DNA of 64,000 nt from Nansenia antarctica (taxonomy: Eukaryota; Chordata; Actinopteri; Argentiniformes; Microstomatidae). The position numbers and the translations under genes were made by a program. Positions 1 to 11,189 of this stretch are shown piece by piece (the stretch's first letter is position 1; each line of letters begins with the position of its first letter). The stretch covers positions 65,513,900 through 65,577,899 of the forward strand of contig OZ022344.1 in assembly GCA_963989245.1 (NCBI GenBank), written 5' to 3'. Below the pieces are notes generated by a model. The model saw only the letters and a program-made list of their open reading frames with translations. It searched no databases and was not told where the DNA came from.

Positions 1-270
1 GAGGAGAGGAGAGGGGAGGAGGGGAGGGGAGGAGAGGAGGGGAGGAGGGGAGGGGGGGGAGGAGAGGAGAAGGGAGGGGAGGAGAGGAGAGGGGAGGAGG
101 GGAGGAGAGGAGAAGGGAGGGGAGGAGAGGAGAGGGGAGGAGAGGAGACGGGAGGAGAGGGGAGGAGAGGAGAGGAGAGGAGGTGAGGAGAGGAGAGGGG
201 AGGAGAAGGGAGGGGAGGAGAGGAGAGGAGAGGGGAGGAGAGGAGAGGGGAGGAGAGGAGAGGAGAGGAG
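1..270. repeat. Purine-rich GGAGA/GGGGA tandem repeat
   Basis: Almost pure G and A on the plus strand, built from GGAGA and GGGGAGGA units with no pyrimidine except an occasional T or C. It lies downstream of the 3' end of vwa7-like copy A. The homopurine tract continues off the left edge of the window, so its full length is unknown. Confidence 0.9.
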
Positions 271-324
271 ACTGTTTGCAACAACTGTCTGTATCAGTGG
301 CGTTTTTACATTAGGGGCATTAAG

Positions 325-425
325 GTTTGATTTGATTTGATTTATTAGGATCCCCATTAGCTGATGCAAAGCATCAACTACTCTTCCTGGGGTCCACACA
401 GAACAGATACAAGAAATCATCATAA
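325..425 (-). mobile_element. Interspersed repeat, probable LINE 3' end
   Basis: The stretch with GGATCCCCATTAG followed by CTTCCTGGGGTCCAC recurs in diverged form at 57585-57650, where it continues into sequence that reads on the minus strand like a LINE C-terminus. Here it sits directly downstream of the stop codon of copy A, so part of that gene's 3' UTR may be LINE-derived. The family name is not certain. Confidence 0.5.
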
Positions 426-1029
426 AAACATTTTATATATTTATAAAAAATAAAAAAAATAAAATACGGTTTCAAGGACGCGTGAGGACGGAGACCAGCA
501 GACACGCCCACAGTGGGAGGGACAGGATCAGGGGGGCCGGGCCTGCAGAGCGGGTGATGGAGTAGTAACAGTTGCCTACGTTCCCGACTCTGTCCCGGGC
601 CACCAGCTCCACCGTCTCAGAGCAGCAGGAGGCGTTGTAGGTGGCCTGGACCACGGGGCTGCTCAAGGGGGTGAGGGTGAGGGTTCCGCTGCCGACGTGG
701 AGGTCGATCGCTTCGATGCCCGTCCCGGTTCCGTCCGTCAGGTTGGCAGAGAGCTCCCAGCTGGCCAGGCTGCAGTCAGCTGGACAGTCAGCCGTTACAC
801 TGACCACCTGACACTGGGGGCGGGTGAAGTCTGTGATCTGGAGAGAGATCGCAAGAGTTATACAGCTTAATATTGCTGGTATTGACAGTTTCCTGTCTGA
901 TCATCACGGCCCAGATCAGAAGGAACCTGGACCCACAATCCGACTTGGAGTTAGCTGAAGAGGTTTCCAATGCCATTATTGTACAAGTGAGCAGTGTGCA
1001 TTCAATTATATGGTTAAAAACATTCATCT

Positions 1030-1165
1030 GTTTGAACCGACCCCCCTCCCCCCCTCCATTTCAATCGCCTCCTTAACTCCCCTATATTTGTTTCTCCCAT
1101 ATTGTCAGCGTCTTTGAGCCTCGGAAAAGCGCTATATAAATGTTATGAATTATTATTATTTATTA
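1030..1165 (+). mobile_element. LINE/SINE 3' tail
   Basis: The sequence ends in AAAAGCGCTATATAAAT and an (ATT)n stretch, the type of tail seen on L2-like LINEs and their dependent SINEs in fish. The intact L2 element at 61.9 kb ends in a comparable way. It lies in the last intron of copy A. No coding part is recognisable. Confidence 0.5.
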
Positions 1166-3549
1166 TATTCATCTACAGTGACAATTGTCAAATTCACCAG
1201 ATGCAAGCACTTGTCATTCCCAGATTGCACTGGGTGTGCCGTCAGATTCACAATTTAAAAAGTCTGATCCAAGTGAGACTTTAAATCAGGAAAAGGAGGT
1301 AATGGAGGAAAGGAAGCGACTTTAGAGTGTGAGAACACGCTCCATAGGCCAGCCCTCCCTACCAGCCCATGTCAGGTTACCTTGGAGACCACGGAGAGTC
1401 TCAGCACGGCGTAGTTAAAGTCGGTGGCGCCGGGGGACTTTGCCTCGATGGTCAGGGTGACGTCCGTGCCCGAGGAAGTGTTGGCGGGCGCCGTGAGGGT
1501 CACCGTACCGTTGGCGCTGCCGTCAGTCATCAAGGGGAGGCTGCCACGAGAGAGGTGGAGTGAGTTAGTGTTACATTTAGCCTAGCATAGAGAACAGCGA
1601 AAACAGTGGCAAAGGGGGTCTGATTACTTGGTACGATTACATTTTAGATTAATCCCATACGATTGAATACAAGAAATGGACTTGGTTTGTGTTTTGTGTG
1701 CATTAGAGTTGTTTCAGCCAGCTACAATACAAATAAAGTCAGAGAGTTCCCTACAAACATACTAGACCAGCACAGAAAAGCATTGTGTGTTCAGTACTGT
1801 AGATGTTGTAACATTCACACCCACCTGGCTGGGTAGGCCATGGCAAAGTCTTTGTCGTTTTTGACAGTGATGACACAGGCGCCTCTAGTGGTCTTGGTTT
1901 CTACGGTGAAGGGAAGAGTGAAGGCCTTGCCAGGTTCCATGGACCTATCAACAACAGCCTAGCAGGAGGAGAGAGGGTCAGACACTGAGGAGAGAGCAGT
2001 TCAACTGAATAACCTGAAGTCGATTTGTGTGTAAACTTTAATATTGTAAAATTTCTGTATTCGCCGAAAGTAAATATATACTATATATACTGTATACTAT
2101 AGTGGTGGTTTTGGCAGTTTAGAGTATTATTCTGATACGCAGTATTCTGATGCAGTATGTTCTATGAATATGACCATAGTCCCTTAAAGAAGTTTATTAA
2201 CAGGAAGTGCTGTTTACCTTGATCACCACCTTGGAGACAGACATCTGGGTGGTGGACTGCCTCTGGAACTCACTAGAAGAGACGACATCACTTCCCTTCA
2301 GCAGGACCACAAACTCTCCTGCCGGGACCTCGATTATGGTAACCAGGATGTCACCATTGCCCATGTCGCCCACGATGCCACTGATGACCTCTGACCCCGA
2401 CACTGTCACCAGGGCGACCTCCCCCACCTTCACAGATTGTGGCCCCTTCCTGCCCATCACCGAAAGCAACAGAGTGACCGGTGTACCTATGGAGAAAGGG
2501 AAAACGAGGGAGGGGAAAAGAGAAAAGGAGGGAGGGAAACAGAGAAAATAAGGGTTTGGATGTAATTGACATGATTGTAATTAACAGACAATGACATTAA
2601 CGTACATTTTGATAACAGTTTATGACAGCAAACACACATTTTATAGATTATTTTAGATTATGTCTATTGTGTCTACCTGCTTGTGGACGGCCAGCGATGG
2701 GGACATACCCTGGGTGAGGCCCCTTGAAGGCCTCCACAAAGTCATATATGAAGGTGATGGTACTCTGACCTGGAGTGATGCACACACACACACACACACA
2801 CACACACAGTCAAGACTTCATTCTTCTTCATCACAAAGTTTTACATGGCTTGACAACATAACTGACCCACAGTAGACCTGGGCCTGCGTCTCAACTACAG
2901 CTCACCTGTGACTTTCAGAGTGTAGGGCTGTGTGGAGTCAATGCTGATTTGCCACATGCCGTTCTGCTTGTCTGAGTTCAGACGGACTCTATGCAGGTTC
3001 CCAACGGTCTGAATCGTCCCCAGTTTGCCGCTCACCTCGTTGTGACTCTGGAGGACACCTGGAGGGATGAGGGTGAGATCTCAGGACATCAGTCCAACAC
3101 ACTCACTCGACAGGCAAGTATAAAACACATCCATACCAGTCCTGTCCTCTGGTGTAATGTGATGCTTGCCTTACACACTGATAAGCCCACTCCCTCACTC
3201 CCCATAATGGTTGAAGTATTGGTTTAGGTAGGGTGAACGTCTATCTGGAGTTCCAACATAGAGCAACTTCTCTCCGGAGCAGGGCAGGTGTACCATTACC
3301 TGAGGGGTTGCGGAGGGTGAAGAGGAGCTCGGTTCCTGTCATGTAGAGTGTCACGTTCTTCAAAGACTCGTCCAACAGGAAGGAGAATGTCTCGTCTTGC
3401 CCAGGGCTCCTCACCCGCTGCAGAACTGTCACCTGTGGAGGGAGAGAGGAGTGAGAGAGTGAGAGAGGAAAAAAGAGGTGAGTGATATAGTAGTTGAGGA
3501 ATATGCATTAGAGCAGAGTTAAAGGACTTGTTCATTAGATTAATGCTGT

Positions 3550-4440
3550 GCTGTAATGGTAACACAACTACCGTAATACATGTTATCTTACGAAGGGGAA
3601 GTTTTCACTAATGATGGGTAATGGCTGAAAGTTAAGCTGTGTATTTATCTAGTTTTAGTTTTGTTATATTTCATTAAACACTAAATAATGTATTTTGTAT
3701 AATGAGTAGTCGAGTACATAAGTCATTAAGTGGTTTCACATGCTCACTCTCCCTAGTAAGTTGATAATCTTTATTTATGTCGTTGAACTGTGGTTGGACT
3801 TCTTCTTGGGGTCCTCTATTATCTGTTCTTAGTAAGAGCCCTAAGACAGACCATTACTTTACTAGATAGTTACGACCACTTTAAGGTGAGCTTTGACCTA
3901 AAGTGTCTCAGTGTCCAGTTTCTGTGTGTTACCTAACGGCCTCGAACCATACTGCTTAATATTCATATAGGATGCTTATGTAATTGAGCGTGTACAAATC
4001 CTATAGGCTGAATAACAGTTCTTTGTCTCTGAAGACTATATAAACTCATGTATGTGGACTTTATACTTTGAAGACTGTACCCTATACTTCTTCCCGACCG
4101 GTCGTATTCATTAAACTAAGAAAGAGATCTCTGAGTCTGTCGTTTGTCATCTGTATCTTCAAGACCATCACTTTTGATAAAATCCCTACACTATTGATAA
4201 ATGCATCCCTGCGTTCATAATCATAACTTGTGTTCTATCATTGATCACTCATGTTTTTATTAATTGGTAGGTTTTTCATCACACTACTATATAATAATAA
4301 TTGATCTGCCTACGTATTGTTGTCAACGGAATCATTATAGTATATTCCTGCGTTATGGAGAGAAACAAAATGTCCGCCATCTCACCAGAGCGGAGGTTGA
4401 GGTGTCGAGGATGATGTCACCCACTTTGAGAAAATTAAAA
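3550..4440. other. Unassigned AT-rich sequence between copy A exon 11 and the LINE
   Basis: No copy A exon is recognisable here except a possible remnant at about 3504-3547, which reads on the minus strand as INLMNKSFNSAL and resembles the end of exon 10. The rest may be the 5' part of the inserted LINE or an older LTR-type insert: a TATATAAACTC stretch at about 4037 is followed by CATTAAAC. I could not find terminal repeats, so the assignment is left open. Confidence 0.3.
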
Positions 4441-6740
4441 AACAATGCAACAAACTATGCAATCAGGTAATTACCATGACCAAATCTGCTAAGAAAGAAT
4501 ACCTCGATAACAAAATAGAAGAAAACTTAAACAAACCACGTGACCTTTGGAAGCTACTTAATAGCCAACTAGGTTGCAGTCAAAAACTCAAAACCAGGTC
4601 TACAAACATCAGCATCAAATCTGGTGATTCTCTCCTTACAGACAAGCTGGATGTGGCTAAGTGCTTAAACACTTTCTTTACAACCATAGCCACTAAATTA
4701 GTTAACAATCTACCACCCCACTCAGGGCGTTATGGTGTAGAGCACATCCGTGAGTTCTACAATAAACTGGGTGTACGCAATGATGATTTTAAACTCTCCA
4801 TGGTGTCAAACGATGAGGTGTTTAAAAAGCTAGGCGCTCTACACTCAGAAAAGGCCACGGGCCATGACAATATTCCAGCCAGATTTCTAAAAGACTCAGC
4901 TGCCTCCATTACCCCAATCATCACCCACATAATAAACCTCTCCATCAAACAGGGACACGTCCCCCTTGACTTTAAAATAGCAAGGGTAACCCCACTGTAT
5001 AAAAAAGGAAGCAAATTAGACCCAGGCAACTACCGACCTGTTTCTATTCTTAATTCCATCTCGAAACTTATGGAAAAAATAGTTTATGAACAGGTCGATA
5101 GGTACCTTACCGAAAAAAAGCTGATGTATGAATTTCAATCAGGATTCAGAACATCCCATTCCACTGACACATGCCTTCTCTATTTGAACGACCACATCAA
5201 CCATGAGGTGGACTCGGGCAAGTACTGCGGCATGGTCATGCTGGACCTCCAGAAGGCCTTCGACACAGTAGATCACCACATATTGTTAGATAAACTGAAA
5301 GCAATAGGGTTCGATAGAACATCGGTGAGCTGGATGCAATCCTACTTAGAGGGGAGGGAACAGGTGGTTAGTGTGAACGGAACACTGTCCCCCCCCCTCC
5401 CAGTGACCTGCGGCGTTCCACAAGGAAGCATTTTGGGACCTTTACTGTTCCTAATATATGTGAATGACATGTCATCAGCATGTGATTGCAATTTATTCCT
5501 GTTCGCGGATGACTCGGCTCTGCTGGTCTCTGACAGGGACATATTGCAGGTGGAAAAAGCGCTAAGCACTGAACTGAGTAGAATCTGCATCTGGCTAGCT
5601 GACAATAAACTATCAATACACCTAGGTAAAACTGAAACCATCCTATACGGATCCCCATCTAAACTCAGAAAGGCTGAACATTTTAAAATAAAAGTGGGTA
5701 ACATTAATATCACAAGAAAAGAGGATATTACATACCTGGGCTCCATCTTAGAGGCAAATCTTTCCGGAGATAAAATGGCAGCAAAAGTAATCAAAAAAGT
5801 TAACCATAGAACTAGATTCTTGTACAGGATATCCTCACTTGTCAGTAAAAACACACTGAGGACCCTATCAGGAGCTCTCATTCAATGTCACTTCGACTAT
5901 GCCGTAACATCATGGTACTATAGAACCACAAAGGCCCATAAAACAAGACTCCAGACAGCCCAAAATAAACTGGTTAGGCTTCTGCTAGGTCTCAACCCTA
6001 GGACACATCTAACCGCTGCTCATTTTTTGAGCCTTGATTGGCTACGAGTAGTTGACAGAGTGCAGCAGCTTGCACTGGGCCTGGTCTTCAAGATACGCTA
6101 CACCACAAAGACACCCAAGTACCTGTCAACATACTTCCAAAAAGTGAACAACGTCCACACATACAACACCAGAGGAAGCTCCACGAACCACGTTCAACCG
6201 CGTTGCACCACAAACAAGGGGTTAAACTCGTTTGCAAACTATGCAGTAAAAATGTGGAACGCCCTTCCTATAATCTTAAAGGAGTGCAAAACACTGCCCA
6301 CCTTCAAAACCACTCTCAAAAAACATTTACAGGAGGCTGCAATCCGTAACTGGACCCTCTAAATCAAAAATCAGATTAAAAGACCCGAACTACCCACTGT
6401 ACATACTTTGTGTTTTGTCCCCCGCCCCCACCTGTGGTGTATGTCCCCACCTGTCCTACCCGCTGTACATACCTTATGTTTTGTTGTATTGTTCTTCCCA
6501 TGATGGATGTGTGTTTATCTTGTAGATAGTAATAGTTATTTGTCTGTATTATCTTGTAGATAGTACTAGCTTTTTTGTCTGTCTTACATGTAACGATGAA
6601 TTGAGAATCAAGGACCCCAATTGAAATAAGCCAGTGGCTTTCTTGGGTTTTTATCCTGTTAGTTGACCTTGTATGTAATATGTACTTTCATGTACCTACT
6701 TCTGCAAATCTTCTAATAAAGTTTTCAATCAATCAATCAA
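4440..6740 (+). mobile_element. 5'-truncated non-LTR retrotransposon inserted in copy A exon 10
   Basis: LINE of the Jockey/CR1/L2 superfamily, plus strand, antisense to copy A. The 3' end has TCTAATAAAG and an (ATCA)n tail ending at 6740, immediately followed by the remaining part of exon 10. The 5' end is uncertain because short frame-broken coding sequence precedes the main ORF from about 4380. Only reverse transcriptase and C-terminal sequence remain; the endonuclease is missing. Confidence 0.85.
4476..6362 (+). CDS. LINE reverse transcriptase (truncated ORF2)
   Basis: A 628-residue ORF of a non-LTR retrotransposon. Reverse transcriptase signatures are NYRPVSILNSISKLMEK (finger motif), LQKAFDTVDH near residue 260, CGVPQGSILGPLLFLIYVND and the catalytic FADDSALL near residue 345. 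The C-terminal part continues to a KMWNALP motif, typical of LINE C-termini in fish. The apurinic endonuclease that should precede the RT is absent, so this copy is 5'-truncated and presumably dead although the RT frame is open. The initiator ATG is simply the first in the surviving frame. It is not a host gene. Confidence 0.9.
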   Translation: MTKSAKKEYLDNKIEENLNKPRDLWKLLNSQLGCSQKLKTRSTNISIKSGDSLLTDKLDVAKCLNTFFTTIATKLVNNLPPHSGRYGVEHIREFYNKLGVRNDDFKLSMVSNDEVFKKLGALHSEKATGHDNIPARFLKDSAASITPIITHIINLSIKQGHVPLDFKIARVTPLYKKGSKLDPGNYRPVSILNSISKLMEKIVYEQVDRYLTEKKLMYEFQSGFRTSHSTDTCLLYLNDHINHEVDSGKYCGMVMLDLQKAFDTVDHHILLDKLKAIGFDRTSVSWMQSYLEGREQVVSVNGTLSPPLPVTCGVPQGSILGPLLFLIYVNDMSSACDCNLFLFADDSALLVSDRDILQVEKALSTELSRICIWLADNKLSIHLGKTETILYGSPSKLRKAEHFKIKVGNINITRKEDITYLGSILEANLSGDKMAAKVIKKVNHRTRFLYRISSLVSKNTLRTLSGALIQCHFDYAVTSWYYRTTKAHKTRLQTAQNKLVRLLLGLNPRTHLTAAHFLSLDWLRVVDRVQQLALGLVFKIRYTTKTPKYLSTYFQKVNNVHTYNTRGSSTNHVQPRCTTNKGLNSFANYAVKMWNALPIILKECKTLPTFKTTLKKHLQEAAIRNWTL

Positions 6741-6879
6741 TGGCCTGGCGCAGGTTGGCCTTGGACACCCGGATGGCCTGACCCCCGGAGGCCAGAGCCA
6801 GGTCCCTGTACGTCTGGAAACCTGTCACGGCTTCAACCGAACGTCGCCTCCTCAGGACATCGGTCATGAAAAACGACAC
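6741..6879 (-). pseudogene. vwa7: Copy A exon 10, surviving 5' part
   Basis: Begins after acceptor CCCACAG and reads 46 codons, from VSFFMTDVLRR to SKANLRQA, matching the first 57 codons of exon 10 in copies B and C apart from a shorter arginine-rich loop. It then runs straight into the (ATCA)n tail of the LINE, so the last 12 or so codons and the splice donor are missing. Reading on gives a stop codon within the tail. Confidence 0.85.
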
Positions 6880-7871
6880 CTGTGGGAAGAATGTTTGAAA
6901 TTCAACAATCCTTGATTATTTATCCCGATGATTAAGGATTAGTCTCTGTCCATTTGTATAAAATCTGTCACAAAATTCTGGTCGTTCGTATGTCACGCTT
7001 TGTCTCCGACACCACTCGGACAATTTTGACGAAACTTGCGTGAATTATGCATCCTGCCATAGAGATAGTTAGGAGTTGAAATGTTGCCGATTCATCTGTG
7101 ATGGTTTGGCTAAAACGATAGAATTGTTATCACTATCACTCCTCAGACCGAGCATTCTGGCCAACTGACTTGTTTTAAAATAATACTGTCAAATCAAATA
7201 AGCACTACAAACTCCGGCAACTTTTCAGCCTCTCTCAAATCCGTTGACCGCCTTCAAATAAAAAGCTGTAAGAAGCAAGACTGATAATGAAACAAATAAC
7301 ATGTGTAGTTTCAGTCATGTGTTTGACTAATTGTCACCAATTCACACGAGGGGCGCTACATAAATCGTGGAGGACAACATGTTTACTTGTACCAGTATTC
7401 ATTGAAAGAGATGGAGAGGGACAATATAAGTCAGGGAGTTTTTTTGTGCTCACTGTTGACTTGGTGCTCCTCATCAGGGCGATGATGGTGTCCTTCAGGG
7501 CGATGTCTTTAGCCGAGGCGTCTGTGAATACATAGATGTCAGAAGAGGCAGGCGCACCGGTCAGGGCCAACTGTCAGAGAGAGAGAGAGAGAGATATGGC
7601 GAGATTGAACCATTAATGATGATTGTATACAGGTTATTTTGTTATTGATGGTTACAGTTTGTATCTGAACTTCTGGCAGTAAAACATTTCTTCAAGATGC
7701 AAGGAAATACTTTTACCCAAAACGTGATTGGAAGATATCCATGTCAATCACAAAGTACCTGCAGTCCTGATAGGCACATCTCAGGTGCGTCTCCGCCTCC
7801 GAAAGCTGCGAGCTTAGAGATCTCTGCTTTCATAACATTAGGGTCTCTTGTCCTTGTCAGTGGTCCAAACT

Positions 7872-7875
<4 letters not shown>

Positions 7876-7935
<60 letters not shown>
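7876..7935. repeat. (CA)n microsatellite
   Basis: About 30 CA units directly against the acceptor of copy A exon 8 on the minus strand, where it forms (GT)n followed by GCAG. Confidence 0.95.
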
Positions 7936-7938
<3 letters not shown>

Positions 7939-8080
7939 GAATGATCAGTCTTGTATAGAAGATAAGAAAAAGTGTGTTGCAATAACAACAAACAGTATCA
8001 AACGGGAGGTCTAAGAACAGGTTGTGGGCTGTGTAGAATAAATGAAATAAGTGAAACAATAAGCCTGCAACAGATGGACT

Positions 8081-8265
8081 GACTAATATAGCTCCTTATT
8101 CCAAAGCGCTTTACAATAGCCTCTCATTCACCCATTCACACACCAATGGTGGCAAGCTACCATGCAAGGCACTGGCCCGCTCATTGGGAGCAATTTTGGG
8201 GGTTCAGTGTCTTGCCCAAGGACACTTCGACATGTGGCCAGTCGGGGCTCTTCAACAATTTCAAG
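8081..8265. mobile_element. Interspersed repeat shared with 41101-41335
   Basis: Contains ATTCCAAAGCGCTTTACAAT, CAATGGTGGCAAGCTACCATG and GTCTTGCCCAAGGACAC. The same blocks occur at 41101-41335, and a shorter piece at 40075-40125. It behaves like a short non-autonomous element, probably a SINE. The name is not known to me. Confidence 0.65.
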
Positions 8266-8267
8266 AG

Positions 8268-9945
8268 GACATACAAGGCCTTAACTGGGTTGTTGAATGG
8301 GAATAGGGTGTGGTGGGGTCATGAAGGGGACTAGGGTGTAGTGGGGTCATGAAGGGAACTATTGCGTGGTGGAGTCATGAAGGGGACTAGGGTGTGGTGG
8401 AGTCATGAAGGGGACTAGGGTGTGGTGGTGTCATGAAGGGGACTAGGGTGTGGTGGTGTCATGAAGGGGACTATTGCGTGGTGGAGTCATGAAGGGGACT
8501 AGGGTGTGGTGTGGTCATGAAGGGGACTAGGGTGTGGTGGTGTCATGAAGGGGACTATTGCGTGGTGGAGTCATGAAGGGGACTAGGGTGTGGTGGTGTC
8601 ATGAAGGGGACTAGGGTGTGGTGGTGTCATGAAGGGGACTATTGCGTGGTGGAGTCATGAAGGGGACTAGGGTGTGGTGTGGTCATGAAGGGGACTAGGG
8701 TGTGGTGGTGTCATGAAGGGGACTATTGCGTGGTGGAGTCATGAAGGGGACTAGGGTGTGGTGGTGTCATGAAGGGGACTAGGGTGTGGTGGTGTCATGA
8801 AGGGGACTATTGCGTGGTGGAGTCATGAAGGGGACTAGGGTGTGGTGTGGTCATGAAGGGGACTAGGGTGTGGTGGTGTCATGAAGGGGACTATTGCGTG
8901 GTGGAGTCATGAAGGGGACTAGGGTGTGGTGGTGTCATGAAGGGGACTAGGGTGTGGTGGTGTCATGAAGGGGACTATTGCGTGGTGGAATCATGAAGGG
9001 GACTAGGGTGTGGTGTGGTCATGAAGGGGACTAGGGTGTGGTGTGGTCATGAAGGAGACTAGGGTGTGGTGGTGTCATGAAGGGGACTAGGGTGTGGTGG
9101 TGTCATGAAGGGGACTAGGGTGTGGTGGTGTCATGAAGGGGACTAGGGTGTGGTGGTGTCATGAAGGGGACTAGGGTGTGGTGGTGTCATGAAGGGGACT
9201 ATTGCGTGGTGGAGTCATGAAGGGGACTAGGGTGTGGTGGTGTCATGAAGGGGACTAGGGTGTGGTGGGGTCATGAAGGGGACTAGGGTGTGGTGGTGGT
9301 GTCATGAAGGGGACTATTGCGTGGTGGTGTCATGAAGGGGACTAGGGTGTGGTGTGGTCATGAAGGGGACTATTGTGTGGTGGGGTCATGAAGGGGACTA
9401 TTGTGTGGTGGGGTCATGAAGGGGACTATTGCGTGGTGGAGTCATGAAAGGGACTAGGGTGTGGTGTGGTCATGAAGGGGACTAGGGTGTGGTGTGGCCA
9501 TGAAGGGGACTAGGGTGTGGTGTGGTCATGAAGGGGACTAGGGTGTGGTGTGGTCATGAAGGGGACTATTGTGTGGTGGGGTCATGAAGGGAACTAGGGT
9601 GTGGTGTGGTCATGAAGGGGACTATTGTGTGGTGGGGTCATGAAGGGAACTAGGGTGTGGTGTGGTCATGAAGGGGACTATTGCGTGGTGGAGTCATGAA
9701 GGGGACTAGGGTGTGGTGAGGTCATGAAGGGGACTATTGTGTGGTGGGGTCATGAAGGGGACTAGGGTGTGGTGTGGTCATGAAGGGGACTATTGTGTGG
9801 TGGGGTCATGGAGGGGACTAGGGTGTGGTGTGGTCATGAAGGGGACTATTGCATGGTGGAGTCATGAAGGGGACTAGGGTGTGGTGTGGTCATGAAGGGG
9901 ACTAGGATGTAGTGTGGTGGTCACCCTTGTCTAGGGTGTTGTATG
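8268..9945. repeat. 28-bp minisatellite derived from the end of exon 7
   Basis: About 57 tandem copies of a 28-bp unit of the form TCATGAAGGGGACTAGGGTG plus TGGTGGTG. Two main variants exist, GACTAGGGTGTGG and GACTATTGCGTGG. From about 8460 to 9000 they alternate in a six-unit higher-order repeat of about 168 bp. The unit is nearly identical to the 3' end of copy A exon 7 beside it (9966-9998, TTGAAGGGGACTAGGATGTA on the plus strand). A diverged copy of the exon-intron junction (8268-8305) also bounds the far end. It fills most of intron 7. Confidence 0.9.
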
Positions 9946-10329
9946 AGGGGACATAGTGCCCTTACCTGGGTCGTTGAAGGGGACTAGGATGTACTGTGAA
10001 GGCTCGTCCTGTGTTCCTTTCTTGCTGTCAATGATTTCATAGACGACCCTCTTGGCCTCAGCGATGTCATCTCTCATACTGCCCGTGGTGTCAATCACGA
10101 AACACACAACTGATGAGCGCACTATACCCATGAGTCTGGTGGGAGAAAGGGAAAGATAGAAAGAGAAAGAGAGAATAAGAATCATGCATGCTTGGGAACT
10201 TACTCAAGCAAATTACTCACTGCTTTCGCAATATTCATAACAGTGCTTTGGTGCTTTACAGCATCGCCCTCCGACCTAAACTCCCCTCCATACCGTAGGT
10301 AGTTCTAACCATAGAACCTTAAATTGCCT

Positions 10330-10487
10330 TAAATAATAGACCGCGCTGAGTGTGTGTACTTGTGTAGTGTATCTGTCATGTGTAGTACTGTCTGTTTGTT
10401 GTCTGTGTTATTCGGTGTTGTATGTATACTGTACAGTGGTGTGAAAATGAATTTCCCCCTGGGGACAATAAATCTAATCTAATAGGT
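10330..10487 (+). mobile_element. Retroposon 3' tail
   Basis: Ends in AATTTCCCCCTGGGGACAAT followed by AAATCTAATCTAAT, a tail form seen on fish LINE and SINE families. It interrupts the 16-bp junction repeat in intron 6 of copy A, because matching repeat sequence lies on both sides (10288-10312 and 10488-10600). Confidence 0.55.
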
Positions 10488-10612
10488 AGGTAGTTCTAAC
10501 CATGGGTAGTTCTAACCGTAGGTAATTGTTACCGTAGATAGTTATAACCATGGGAAGTTCTAACCATAGGTAGTTGTTACCATGTGTAGCCGTTACCGTA
10601 GGTATTCGTCAT
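10488..10612. repeat. 16-bp minisatellite derived from the exon 6 splice donor
   Basis: Seven consecutive 16-bp units of the form GTAGTTCTAACCATAG. The last unit is GTAGCCGTTAC/CGTAG, where the slash marks the real exon 6 end at 10597 (minus-strand donor CTACG/GTAACG). Each repeat therefore carries a diverged copy of the 5' splice site of copy A exon 6. Confidence 0.85.
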
Positions 10613-11189
10613 CGCCGGCGGTGACCCGGATATCTTCCAGCAGCTGCAGGGTGGCGTTGGTTGCCATGGTGACGGCAGCGGTGTACAGGGCCACGTTTTC
10701 AGGGCGACGGTCGTCTTTGTTGATCCCCCCATGAGGCGCCACGGAGCTACTCAGGTCGTCCACACCGCCGTGACTGCACTTCCCTGTGAGAGGAGAGGTG
10801 TGTGTGTGTGGGTGTGTGCGCGCGTGTGTGTATATGTGAGTGAGTGAGTGTGTGTGTGTGTGTGTGTATCTGTATGTGTGAGGTCACTACAGTGTAAGAC
10901 CCTACCTTGAGGCTTAGCAGGTGAGACTATCCCCATGTACCCTGAGGTGAGCTTCTTCTGAGCCAAGATGGTGGACAGGATGGAATTGGGGCCGGTCACT
11001 GCACAGTCACTGCAGGTTGGGGTGTCCACGTCTACAGAACCGACACGTAATGCTCAAACAACGTCTGCGGGACCTCGACACAATGTTCAAACGATGTCTA
11101 CAGCAGACATCTATGAAACCAACGCACAAGTACTCCAAACAACAAGCTTGGATGTACTGTCAGGTGTAGTAGAGTTGTACTGTGTTCAG

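Noticed and set aside
5342..5881. Minus-strand ORF opposite the LINE RT
   Set aside because: Antisense shadow of a clearly coding reverse transcriptase; no motif of its own.
8268..9945. CRISPR-like array
   Set aside because: Units are contiguous 28-mers without unique spacers, in a eukaryotic intron.
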